Shown: positions 1 through 8,375 of the stretch, one piece after another
How the letters are laid out: every line of letters begins with the position of its first letter
Numbering within the stretch: the stretch's first letter is position 1
NCBI RefSeq assembly: GCF_019734885.1
Contig: NZ_JAAXCM010000029.1
Coordinates: forward strand, 62,001-126,000
Origin: Pseudocoprococcus catus
Lineage (GTDB): Bacteria > Bacillota > Clostridia > Lachnospirales > Lachnospiraceae
Length of the DNA stretch: 64,000 bases
Direction: 5' to 3'
The notes under the pieces: model-generated
Told to the model about the DNA's origin: nothing
Databases searched by the model: none
The model's input: only the letters and a program-made list of their open reading frames with translations
Made by a program: the position numbers and the translations under genes

Positions 1-2636
1 TTAAGGATCTCCATCGCAATTTCTCTGTTCAGTTCATTGTCTTCTACAAGCAGTATGCATTTGCCTCTGAAATCTGCACCTGCTTCCGGAAGAACTGAAT
101 TCTCTGACTCGGCCTGGCTCTGACCGATAGCAGCCATCAAAGTCTCTCTGATATCTGACATAAACAGAGGTTTCGCACAGAATGCAGTCACCCCTGCTTC
201 TCTGGCTTCCACTTCGATATCTGACCAGTCATATGCAGTCAGGATAATAATCGGTGTGTCATCACCAAGACTGCGAATCTGGCGGGTAACTTCAATGCCA
301 TTCATATCCGGCAGACGCCAGTCGATGATATAAGCGTGGAACGCATCACCCAATTCCATAGACTGCCGTGCACGGAGAACCGCCTCCCTGCCGGAAAGTG
401 TCCATTCCGAACGCATTCCAACCCTCACAAGCATTTTTGTCACGCTGTCGCAGGTATTGAAGTCATCATCTACAACCAGTGCCTTAAGACCCTCCAGCTC
501 TGCGATCTTCTCTATACGGTGGTGCTCAGACTGAATCCGAAATGGCAGACGAACAATAAATTCGGTGCCTTTGTCCTGTTCTGTCTGAACCTCAATGGTA
601 CCGCCCATCATATTCACAATATTCTTGGTAATGGCCATGCCAAGCCCTGTACCCTGGGTCCTGCTGACTGTAGATGTATGTTCCCTCTCAAAAGGAGAAA
701 ATATCTTCTGTACAAATTCCTGACTCATGCCGATTCCGTTATCCTTTACCCGGATCTCGTACAGTTCACTGCCCTTTACTATCCCCGGGTACTGTTTCAG
801 CCGTACAGAAACGGTTCCACCTGCAGGTGTAAACTTAACTGCATTGGACAAAAGATTCAGCAGCACCTGGTTCAGCCGCATCTTATCACAATAGACATCC
901 TCATTGGTAACATCCATGGCATCCATATAAAGTTCCAGCTGCTTCGCATGAATCTGCCCACTGATGATTGTCTTCAGGTCATGAAGCACATCAGACAGAC
1001 TGACCTCTGTTTCTTCCAGATGGATCTTGCCGCTCTCAATCCGGCTCATATCCAGGATATCGTTGATCAGTGAGAGCAGATGGTTGCTGGAGGAAAGGAT
1101 CTTGCCCAGATAATCCCGAACCCTTTTCTTGTCATCAATATTACTTACAGCCAGTGTCGTAAAGCCGATAATCGCATTCATTGGTGTCCGGATATCGTGA
1201 GACATATTAGAAAGGAATGTACTCTTTGCCTTGTTTGCTGTCTCTGCAGCATGGACTGCCTCAGAAAGTGCCTGGTTCATTTTTTTATCGGAAGTACGAT
1301 CCGACATAACCAGGATATATTTCTTTTTCCCGTTCACCTCACTGCCCATTGCAATAATATAAAACCATCGTTTTTCCCCTGTTTTCTGATGAACACATTC
1401 AAAATCCCATTCTCTCTGCTCATGAACCTGGATTTCCTCCAGATAATTCTTCTCGGAATCTTCAGATTCTTCAGGATGCAGTTTTCCCAGAATATAAATA
1501 TCTTTATGAATCTGTTCTACTGTAATCCCCAGCAGCTTTTCCACATTTTGACTGACATAATCTGCCTGATATGTTTTTGCATCCAGCATCAGAAAAACAT
1601 CATCCACATTCATTGAAAGCTTTTGAAACAGCTCATCTCTATACAGGATCTCCGTATCCTTTTTCCTGAGGTTTATTCTGCCTTTTTGAATAATAAGACT
1701 GATAAGGAGTGCAGCAATACAGAATACAACCACACTAACAAGAATTATCGTACTCCGCTGCAGATTGTTCATACTGGCATTGACAATATCTGCCCGGACA
1801 AGTCCCAAAAATATCCAGTCCTGGATATCCGATTTTTCATAGACCAGATAATAATTCCTTCCATCCAGATTCAGCAGCATTGCATCTGTATCTCCTGCTT
1901 TAAACTTCTCTGATAGTTCAAGGATCTCTTTTTCAGACATATCAGAATGCTCTCTCAGAACTCCGAAGAAATTATACACATTCCCCCATGACTCAGAAGA
2001 ATGGTCAATCACAACACGGCCATCCGAATGAACAATAAAACTCTGGGCATTCCCATCAAAAGCAGAAATATCCAGCACATCTACGATATCAGAGTTTTCG
2101 TAAGCAATGGCAATGGCATCATATTCAAATCCCTGATAAATTCCATGCGCCCTTGGAGTGGCAAAGACAAGCATCTGGGATTTTCCTGGAACTGCTGCAT
2201 TCGTTATCACATCATTTCCCTGCCGGATCTTCTCTTCAATATTTTCCTGTAATCCAAGAAACCCTGTTTCCCCTGTTGCCATTTTATAGTTCCCGTCAAC
2301 CGACAGAAAATAGAAGTCTAAAAACCCAGCGTCTTCCTGTGCATTCTCTATATAATAGCGGATTTCATCTTCACCGGAGGTATTCTGCAGATTTTCTCCC
2401 CATATATGAAGATACGTCAGATTCTTATTTGTCAGTTCCCTCAGCATATTATCAGACTGATGAAAAACCTCTGTCAGATGAGAAACACTTTCGTCATAAA
2501 TCGTTTTCGACACAAATCTAAAATATTGGAAAACCAGCAAAACAATTCCTATGACGCAGGCGATAAAAACAGTTATCCTTAACCGTTTTCTCATAACAGT
2601 TTTTTCTCTGTTTATATTATGATTCTTAATATTCAT
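1..2636 (-). CDS. Hybrid sensor histidine kinase with PAS and two receiver domains (3' end beyond window)
   Basis: Membrane sensor kinase, cut by the left window edge. Order: membrane helix near residues 15-30, extracellular cache-like region of about 250 residues, second helix near 290-315, PAS domain about 340-450, dimerisation domain with H-box MSHDIRTPMNAI near residue 477, HATPase with GIGMS and GTGLGMAI, a receiver domain from about 714 (VVDDDFN, phospho-acceptor in IIDWRLPDMNG), and a second receiver starting at about 858 (LLVEDNELN) that runs off the window. The start ATG follows GAGAAG and lies 5 bases after the stop of the upstream lipoprotein gene, so it is the last visible gene of the riboswitch-led operon that starts near 7.77 kb. 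No output domain is visible, but one could lie past the edge. Confidence 0.93.
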   Translation of the reverse strand, partial: MNIKNHNINREKTVMRKRLRITVFIACVIGIVLLVFQYFRFVSKTIYDESVSHLTEVFHQSDNMLRELTNKNLTYLHIWGENLQNTSGEDEIRYYIENAQEDAGFLDFYFLSVDGNYKMATGETGFLGLQENIEEKIRQGNDVITNAAVPGKSQMLVFATPRAHGIYQGFEYDAIAIAYENSDIVDVLDISAFDGNAQSFIVHSDGRVVIDHSSESWGNVYNFFGVLREHSDMSEKEILELSEKFKAGDTDAMLLNLDGRNYYLVYEKSDIQDWIFLGLVRADIVNASMNNLQRSTIILVSVVVFCIAALLISLIIQKGRINLRKKDTEILYRDELFQKLSMNVDDVFLMLDAKTYQADYVSQNVEKLLGITVEQIHKDIYILGKLHPEESEDSEKNYLEEIQVHEQREWDFECVHQKTGEKRWFYIIAMGSEVNGKKKYILVMSDRTSDKKMNQALSEAVHAAETANKAKSTFLSNMSHDIRTPMNAIIGFTTLAVSNIDDKKRVRDYLGKILSSSNHLLSLINDILDMSRIESGKIHLEETEVSLSDVLHDLKTIISGQIHAKQLELYMDAMDVTNEDVYCDKMRLNQVLLNLLSNAVKFTPAGGTVSVRLKQYPGIVKGSELYEIRVKDNGIGMSQEFVQKIFSPFEREHTSTVSRTQGTGLGMAITKNIVNMMGGTIEVQTEQDKGTEFIVRLPFRIQSEHHRIEKIAELEGLKALVVDDDFNTCDSVTKMLVRVGMRSEWTLSGREAVLRARQSMELGDAFHAYIIDWRLPDMNGIEVTRQIRSLGDDTPIIILTAYDWSDIEVEAREAGVTAFCAKPLFMSDIRETLMAAIGQSQAESENSVLPEAGADFRGKCILLVEDNELNREIAMEIL

Positions 2637-2641
2637 TCTTC

Positions 2642-4492
2642 TCATCTCACATTAATGTAGTCTTCAGGCTCTGCAAGAATGGCCTCACCATCTGAAGTAT
2701 ATCCTGTCCAGGTACCTTTCACAGTAGTATCTCCCCTATCAAACACAGTATTCTCATCTGCCGGATAAGCCTCCATGTGTTTTGGTATCGCAAGACAGGT
2801 TACTGTGAAAGTATCATTGTCCTGAACTTCTTTTCCATCCTTTATAACTTTACTCAATGTGTAGCCATTATCAGTTTCCTCGACTTCCACGGAAATGCCG
2901 CTGAGCACAGGCAGAGAGCCACGGTTAAACGGAATAAAGCCTCCCTCATAGCCTTCTACAAAGTTTTTAACAGTCTCTTTCAGTTCAGCTCCGCTCATCT
3001 TGCTGCCGTAAGCCGAAAGGTCATTTGGCATGATCATGTCACCTGCCATTTTTTCTGTATAGCCGGCTTTCAGTACGTTCCCTGTAAAGCTGTTTCCGGT
3101 TGCGATCAGCACATCCGTCCCATAAATACCACGCAGGGTATTTGCCATAACAGAATATGCTGCATTTCCTCCACTGCTGTGAAAGCGGTTGGAATAGGGT
3201 TTCTGTGAATCCAGCACGACACTCTCAGAGGCGGATTCCTCCTCAAGAAGCTGCGTGTTAAATGACTCATAGGCCTGCTCTGCATCGTACTCTCCTGAGA
3301 TCATCTTAGAAACCACATCCTTGGAAACAGAAAAAAAGTCATTTGATGCAATGCGGATATACATATGATTTTCTTCAATCACAGGTTTCACATCTTTCAG
3401 ATATTCCGTAAGCTGCATATCCACATCCTGACTGTAACTCAACAGATCCTGTCCCTCATAAAGGATCTGAGTCTGCGCATCCTCTGAAAGCATTGTATTC
3501 AGTACCTTATTTGCTTTCTTTAAGCGTGTTTCATCCTGTGTCAGGTCTCGGTTTAAAGCCACCTGGAAATAGGGTGTCGTCATCAGCCACTTTTCGCCAT
3601 TCTCCTGGAAGAATGGCAGAAAGGTTGTATTGATGCCCTGATCCTGAAACATTTTTATCCCCGAAGAGCTTCCAAAGTACATGGCAAGCTTGCCACTTTG
3701 ATACATCTCAACGATGTCATCATAATTCAGATCCAGATCATCCCGGCTAAGCCCTGTATCCCGGATAAACTGCTCCATACGTTCAAAAGCCTCCGGCCAG
3801 ACGGTGCTGTCCAGCCCTTCTCTCTTTGTATTATCCGGGTCACTGTATGTAGTGCGCCACTTGCGTCCTTCTACAGAAGACAGTTCTGATGCAGACAGAC
3901 CCTGCAGTGTTTCCATACAGGTATAATCATAATAATAGTCTGCCGTAAAACCACGGATTCCCACTTTGTCAAATGACCGGCAGGCAGAGACAAAGCTTTC
4001 GTAATCTGTCGGAAGAGGGATATCATACTTTTCAAAAAGGTCTTTATTCACTACAAAACCATGGGCATCCGCACACACCGGAAGCCAGTTTACGCTTCCA
4101 TCCTCATTCATAAAATTGTTGAGGTAGGTATCATAGACAGCACCAGCCACATTGGTTGTGGAAAGATCCATCAGACTGTCCTTCAGAGGACTCGCATCAT
4201 GCAGTGAAAAGCGACAGCAGGTTATAATGTCCGGCAATCCACCGTTTTCATCCAAAAATTTGTAGAAATCCAGATCGTTATTGCCTACAACAAATTCAAC
4301 ATTGATATCCGGAAGCTGTTCCTGGATGTATGGTGCATATTTTTCATACAGGTTTGTGCTCCATAAGTACACCGTAATTGTCTCTGCATCCTCTTTTTCC
4401 GCACTTTTCCCGCCGCAGCCTGACAGAAGTGATATGGCTGTCACCATCGCCAAAAGTACAGCCAAAACTCTGCTCCATTTTTTCTTTTTCAT
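2642..4492 (-). CDS. Extracellular solute-binding lipoprotein fused to a 5'-nucleotidase C-terminal-like domain
   Basis: Lipoprotein of 616 residues. The signal peptide ends in a lipobox LLSGC with Cys26. Residues about 35-420 read as a type 1 (sugar-type) binding fold with hinge-like stretches such as VNKDLFEKYDIP and GKLAMYFGSS. Residues about 430-610 instead match the pattern of the 5'-nucleotidase C-terminal domain: ANTLRGIYGTDVLIATGNS, MSGAELKETV and LPVLSGISVEVE correspond to the substrate-domain blocks of UshA-like enzymes. The metal-binding catalytic domain of that family is absent, so hydrolysis is unlikely and nucleoside or nucleotide sensing is the inference. The start is the internal ATG after AGAGGGGGA, not the longer frame starting at 4522. 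It lies between two hybrid kinases with no ABC permease, which suggests a ligand-presenting partner for a kinase rather than a transporter subunit. Confidence 0.88.
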   Translation of the reverse strand: MKKKKWSRVLAVLLAMVTAISLLSGCGGKSAEKEDAETITVYLWSTNLYEKYAPYIQEQLPDINVEFVVGNNDLDFYKFLDENGGLPDIITCCRFSLHDASPLKDSLMDLSTTNVAGAVYDTYLNNFMNEDGSVNWLPVCADAHGFVVNKDLFEKYDIPLPTDYESFVSACRSFDKVGIRGFTADYYYDYTCMETLQGLSASELSSVEGRKWRTTYSDPDNTKREGLDSTVWPEAFERMEQFIRDTGLSRDDLDLNYDDIVEMYQSGKLAMYFGSSSGIKMFQDQGINTTFLPFFQENGEKWLMTTPYFQVALNRDLTQDETRLKKANKVLNTMLSEDAQTQILYEGQDLLSYSQDVDMQLTEYLKDVKPVIEENHMYIRIASNDFFSVSKDVVSKMISGEYDAEQAYESFNTQLLEEESASESVVLDSQKPYSNRFHSSGGNAAYSVMANTLRGIYGTDVLIATGNSFTGNVLKAGYTEKMAGDMIMPNDLSAYGSKMSGAELKETVKNFVEGYEGGFIPFNRGSLPVLSGISVEVEETDNGYTLSKVIKDGKEVQDNDTFTVTCLAIPKHMEAYPADENTVFDRGDTTVKGTWTGYTSDGEAILAEPEDYINVR

Positions 4493-4518
4493 AACGAATC
4501 CCCCTCTAAAATTCACTT

Positions 4519-6684
4519 TCACTTCCTCACCAATTCATGAATTATTTTTACCAGTAGTTTCCCATCAACAGGCTTAGCGATATGTTCATCCATTCCTGCT
4601 TCTTTTGCTCTTATTTTATCCTCCGTGAACGCATTCGCTGTCATTGCAATAATCGGTATCGTTTTTGCATCCTCTCTGTTCATAGAATGAATCATTTTCG
4701 CTGCTTCATAACCATTCATGACTGGCATCATAATATCCATTAGGATGATATCAAATTCGTCAGGTCTGCTTTTTTCAAATATCTCAACAGCTTCCCGGCC
4801 ATTCCATGCCTTTGTCACATCAGCACCTTCATTCTGAAGCATAAACTCTGCAATTTCCATGTTCAGCTCATTGTCTTCTGCCAGAAGAATATGCAGCCCG
4901 CGGATTGAAGCTTCTGTTTTTTCTCCCGCTTCGACTTTGCTGTCCCTGTCTGTATCAATTCGGAATGGAATCCGGATCACAAAGGTAGTCCCTGCACCTT
5001 CTTTGCTTTCAAAGGAAATAGTCCCACCCATTTTTTCGACCAGCTTCTTTGTGATTGGCATTCCAAGTCCGGTTCCGGCATATTTTGTCCGGCTTCCGAC
5101 ATCTTCCTGTGCAAATGGTTCAAAAATTTGTTTCTGGAATGCTTCTGACATCCCGATTCCGGTATCCCTGCATACAAATTCCATCGTCATCATTTCTGGC
5201 TGTTCTGACACAATTTCCCTGCAGCTGATATAGATATCTCCATTTTCTTTGTTATATTTCACTGCATTTGACAGGATGTTCATCAGAATACGTTTCACAT
5301 GACTCGGACTTCCAATAAGATTCCGGTGTGTGATTTCTTTTTCTTCCCATATGATGCGGATATTCTGATCTGCCGCCATCTGATCAATCACAACAAGGAC
5401 TTCCTCAAAAATGCTGCCCAGATTTAATGGTATTTCTTCCAGCACCACTTCTCCGGATTCCAGCTTACTCATATCCAAAACATCGTTTAACATTTCCAGC
5501 AGCAAACGAGAAGCGGATTTGACTTTTCCCCTGTATTCTGACTGTTTCTCCACATCGTCAGCATAATAGTCAGCCATATCGACCATGCCGCAGATTCCAT
5601 TGATCGGCGTACGGATATCATGACTCATCCTCTGAAGAAATTCCGTCTTCGCCCGATTGGCTGCCTCTGCCTTTTTTGCAGCTATCAGAAGTTCTGCTTT
5701 ATATTTTTCTTCCTCTTCCAGTTTCTGTTTCTGATGTGCCTGATTGGCTTTGTATCTCCAGAACAAGAATAAACCAAATATCAGAAAATAGAAAAATATA
5801 ACGCCCAGCACACTTAATGGAAGGTTATGAAATATTTCCGTGTCCGGAAGATACGCATAAATATAATAATCACGCTGTTTCAGCATAATTCCATAACATC
5901 CTGTTCCTTCATTCTTCAAATGAAAGATGTGCTGACTGTCTGTATGATTTTTCATTGCCTGGACAACTTCGTTGTCGGCTGTGTCCTGCCCCAACAGGCT
6001 CTCATCATTGCTGGCAATAACTGCCCCCTTATTTGCAACAATAATCGTTCCATCTTTCTGGGAACTATACCCACTTAAGAGGTTTTGTATCGTCAGCGTA
6101 TAATTTCTGGTAAATTCAGGAGAGGTATAGTAGTAGATTGCTACGATACCCGGCACATCCTTTCTGGCACAGGCAGCAATGTCAATGCGTGCCCCGTCTT
6201 CTCCGTTGATCCGCTCTGCATAGCTTCTTTCTTCATATCCGGTAAAGTCCATGATAATGGCTTTTTGAAGATATTCTGTAATCTCCCTGGTCAGGGTCTC
6301 ATCCATGCTGTATTCACAATCTGTCTTTCCGTTTTTATCCAGTACAAGGATACCGTTCACCCAGAGGGTCTGAAGGTTCTCTTTTAAGAAATCCCGGCTC
6401 AGCTGACCGCCGTTTTCTGTTTTCATTTCGATATTTGTACTCATCTGCCTGGCACTTTCTACCGCGCGGAGGAGACTTTTTGATTCCGAGGATTCGTTGA
6501 AATGGGTGTAGGTTGAACACTGTACTTTGACATAATTTACAATCTCCACCATTCTTTTTTCCGCATCCGCTTTCTCGATATAAAAGAAACAAAACAGGGA
6601 TACTGCAGTTACACAGATTCCAAGTAAAACGCCAACTATTATAATCCGTTTTTCTTTTACTTTTCTTTTAATATCCAAGAGCAT
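4519..6684 (-). CDS. Hybrid sensor histidine kinase with one receiver domain
   Basis: About 721 residues. Order: membrane helix near the N-terminus (IIIVGVLLGICV), an extracellular sensor region of roughly 250 residues, second helix (LSVLGVIFFYFLIFGLFLF), short coiled linker, H-box MSHDIRTPINGI, HATPase with DTGIGMS and GTGLGMPI, and a C-terminal receiver with LLAEDNELN and acceptor aspartate in ILMDIMMPVMNG. No Hpt or DNA-binding domain. GGAGGT sits just before this ATG. A TTG two codons further in has better spacing, and a TTG at 6729 is the longest option, so the exact start is uncertain. The start overlaps the end of the upstream amino-acid-binding lipoprotein gene by 17 bases, which points to coupled translation and a functional pair. 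Confidence 0.93.
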   Translation of the reverse strand: MLLDIKRKVKEKRIIIVGVLLGICVTAVSLFCFFYIEKADAEKRMVEIVNYVKVQCSTYTHFNESSESKSLLRAVESARQMSTNIEMKTENGGQLSRDFLKENLQTLWVNGILVLDKNGKTDCEYSMDETLTREITEYLQKAIIMDFTGYEERSYAERINGEDGARIDIAACARKDVPGIVAIYYYTSPEFTRNYTLTIQNLLSGYSSQKDGTIIVANKGAVIASNDESLLGQDTADNEVVQAMKNHTDSQHIFHLKNEGTGCYGIMLKQRDYYIYAYLPDTEIFHNLPLSVLGVIFFYFLIFGLFLFWRYKANQAHQKQKLEEEEKYKAELLIAAKKAEAANRAKTEFLQRMSHDIRTPINGICGMVDMADYYADDVEKQSEYRGKVKSASRLLLEMLNDVLDMSKLESGEVVLEEIPLNLGSIFEEVLVVIDQMAADQNIRIIWEEKEITHRNLIGSPSHVKRILMNILSNAVKYNKENGDIYISCREIVSEQPEMMTMEFVCRDTGIGMSEAFQKQIFEPFAQEDVGSRTKYAGTGLGMPITKKLVEKMGGTISFESKEGAGTTFVIRIPFRIDTDRDSKVEAGEKTEASIRGLHILLAEDNELNMEIAEFMLQNEGADVTKAWNGREAVEIFEKSRPDEFDIILMDIMMPVMNGYEAAKMIHSMNREDAKTIPIIAMTANAFTEDKIRAKEAGMDEHIAKPVDGKLLVKIIHELVRK

Positions 6685-7483
6685 CCACCTCCAGATACTT
6701 TTCCGGATCATCCAGATATTTTCCAACAATTTTCAGCGTCGTGCCATCCTGACGCATTTCCTCCAGCGTCTGTTCCATCTGCTCACAGATTCCTCTGTCA
6801 TCATTTTTTGCAAAAGCAACACCTATTCCGGTGATCATCAGCGGTTCATCCAGAATACGGAAGCTTGCATCATAATCTTTCATATACTGGACAATAGATT
6901 CCTCATGTGCAGCCACAGCATCCACATACCCTTTTCCCAGGAAGGTGTAGATCAGTTCTCTGTGCCCAAGGCTGATCAGATTTCCAAGCTTTGGAATCCT
7001 CTCATCCGTGTGGTTCAGAAAGATGCCTTCCGGTTTGGTTGTGGACTGGACGGCAAGATTCTTTCCTTCCAGATCACTCAGTTTATAGATGTCACTGCTT
7101 TCATTTACGGCAACCACTTGACGGCTTGCTATGTACGGTCCTGCCCAGCGGTAATCATCAAGACGCCCTTCCATGGAAAAGCAGCCCATGATACAGTCAA
7201 TATCTCCCTTCTCTACCAGCTCTTTTTTATCCTCCCAGTCGATCTGGACAACATTCACCTGATAGCCCATTCTTTTGAAGGCTTCTGTAGCCAGTTCTAC
7301 ATCGATACCAGTCGGTACACCATCCTCATTCAGGTAATTGTATGGTGGATAGTTGTCGCTGCCAAGCGTAATGACTGGCTTTTCTGTTTCTTTTTTACTG
7401 CTGTCTGTGTTTTTACACCCTGTCAGGGAGAGTGCTAAAATTCCTACAAGCAGAATACCTGCAATTACTCTTTTTCCTTTCAT
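6668..7483 (-). CDS. Amino-acid-type (family 3) solute-binding lipoprotein
   Basis: Lipoprotein of 271 residues with signal peptide and lipobox LSLTGC. The mature part has the family 3 periplasmic-binding layout: an opening strand with SDNYPPYNY, then GVPTGIDVELATEAF, the inner motif GDIDCIMGCFSMEGR, and a closing region around GVAFAKNDD. The family usually binds polar amino acids or related small molecules outside the cell. The internal ATG after GAAGGAAG was chosen over the longer frame starting at 7558. It is the first gene after the c-di-GMP riboswitch and hairpin, and it overlaps the next gene, a hybrid kinase. No permease or ATPase is near, so a sensing role through the kinase is more likely than uptake. 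Confidence 0.9.
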   Translation of the reverse strand: MKGKRVIAGILLVGILALSLTGCKNTDSSKKETEKPVITLGSDNYPPYNYLNEDGVPTGIDVELATEAFKRMGYQVNVVQIDWEDKKELVEKGDIDCIMGCFSMEGRLDDYRWAGPYIASRQVVAVNESSDIYKLSDLEGKNLAVQSTTKPEGIFLNHTDERIPKLGNLISLGHRELIYTFLGKGYVDAVAAHEESIVQYMKDYDASFRILDEPLMITGIGVAFAKNDDRGICEQMEQTLEEMRQDGTTLKIVGKYLDDPEKYLEVDALGY

Positions 7484-7574
7484 TTTTCTTCCTTCTCTAC
7501 ACTTCTCTTGTACTTTTCTATTTTCCATTTTCACAAATTGTACACTCTGCACCTTCAATTTTTAACAGTTGATC

Positions 7575-7617
7575 CCAAAAATGAAAGATGCATTGTCATT
7601 GCAGACAATGCATCTTT
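7575..7617 (-). terminator. Intrinsic terminator-like hairpin downstream of the riboswitch aptamer
   Basis: Perfect 14-bp arms at 7584-7597 and 7604-7617 with a 6-base loop, followed on the minus strand by a short T run (CATTTTTG). It sits directly 3' of the riboswitch aptamer and about 100 bases before the start of the lipoprotein gene, the position expected for a riboswitch expression platform. Confidence 0.75.
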
Positions 7618-7618
7618 A

Positions 7619-7695
7619 ACGTAGCAACTGGCTACCATTTTAAAGGCCCTGTAGCTTTGCGTCGCAGACTTTCATCTGTTTTGCCGATTTTCTTA
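7619..7695 (-). ncRNA. Cyclic-di-GMP-I (GEMM-I) riboswitch aptamer
   Basis: Read on the minus strand, the conserved GEMM-I landmarks occur in order: GGCAAAAC, a short hairpin capped by GAAA, GACGCAAAGCUACAGGGCCU, AUGG, then the second stem UAGCCAGUUGCUA containing the tetraloop-receptor-side hairpin. This class binds c-di-GMP. It lies between a good promoter and a terminator-like hairpin, upstream of the four-gene lipoprotein/hybrid-kinase operon. Whether ligand turns the operon on or off cannot be read by eye. Confidence 0.9.
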
Positions 7696-7736
7696 TTAAA
7701 TTATAGCCTTTAAATGCATGCAAAAAAACTAATTTT

Positions 7737-7765
7737 ATTATACTCTAATACTCTGCTATACACAA
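7737..7765 (-). promoter_or_regulatory. Promoter of the riboswitch-controlled operon
   Basis: TTGTGT, 17-base spacer and TATAAT on the minus strand, about 40 bases upstream of the aptamer. A closely matching promoter with the same spacing lies at 16769-16797 ahead of the second riboswitch. Confidence 0.75.
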
Positions 7766-7790
7766 GAAAAAACTCACCATTTTAATACTT

Positions 7791-7820
7791 CAAAAAACAG
7801 CCGAATAATCGGCTGTTTTG
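7791..7820 (-). terminator. Intrinsic terminator after the wecB remnant
   Basis: Hairpin with perfect arms AAAACAGCCGA and its complement around ATAA, followed by a T6 run on the minus strand. It separates the wecB fragment from the promoter of the next operon. Confidence 0.85.
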
Positions 7821-7838
7821 CATTGGTTCTGTTTATAC

Positions 7839-8320
7839 TCATACATCTATATTCTCCAGGATTTTTCTGATTTTGATACTTGCAGTCCCATCACCATAAG
7901 GATTTCTGGCCTCACTCATCCTTCTGTAAATCTCCGGCTCTGTAAGAAGCCGCCTGCATTCTCTGTAAATATCATCCACCTTCGTGCCTGCAAGCTTTAA
8001 GGTTCCTGCTTCCACACCTTCCGGACGTTCTGTTGTATCACGCATGACCAGTACAGGTTTTCCAAGTGCAGGTGCTTCTTCCTGGATTCCGCCACTGTCT
8101 GTCATGATCAGATAACTGGCTTTCATCAGATTATGGAATTCTACCACATCCAGTGGTTCGATCAGGTGTATTCTCTCACATCCGCCAAATTCCTCATCTG
8201 CGATTTTTCTGACCTGCGGATTCAAATGTACAGGATAAATAACCTTCACATCTGTAAATTCCTCCACGATCCTGCGTATAGCCCGGAACATATCCCGCAT
8301 GGGTTCTCCCAGATTTTCAA
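7839..8320 (-). pseudogene. wecB: UDP-N-acetylglucosamine 2-epimerase, C-terminal remnant
   Basis: Only the last 40 percent or so of WecB remains (about 155 residues against a usual 370-390). Visible family motifs: the end of the ENLGEP block, YPVHLNP, the UDP-binding MTDSGGIQEEAPALGKPV, TERPEG and NPYGDG. The N-terminal half is missing. The frame is open up to the edge of a 24-bp perfect inverted repeat at 8321, where similarity stops abruptly. The enzyme interconverts UDP-GlcNAc and UDP-ManNAc for surface polysaccharide. The remnant lacks the N-terminal catalytic half and should be inactive. An ATG at 8300 could still give a 153-residue product, so translation cannot be excluded. Confidence 0.88.
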
Positions 8321-8375
8321 AGGAATAAAAAGACAGAGCATATATCAGCTCTATATGCTCTGTCTTTTTATTCCT
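8321..8375. terminator. Perfect 24-bp inverted repeat, terminator of the upstream kinase gene
   Basis: Arms at 8321-8344 and 8352-8375 are perfect complements with a 7-base loop. The arms contain T5/A5 runs so it could terminate in both directions. The repeat overlaps the TAG stop of the kinase gene at 8374 and marks the truncation edge of wecB. Confidence 0.85.

Noticed and set aside
336-2521. Series of plus-strand frames opposite the first kinase
   Set aside because: The minus strand encodes a continuous kinase with all motifs; the plus frames have no family features.
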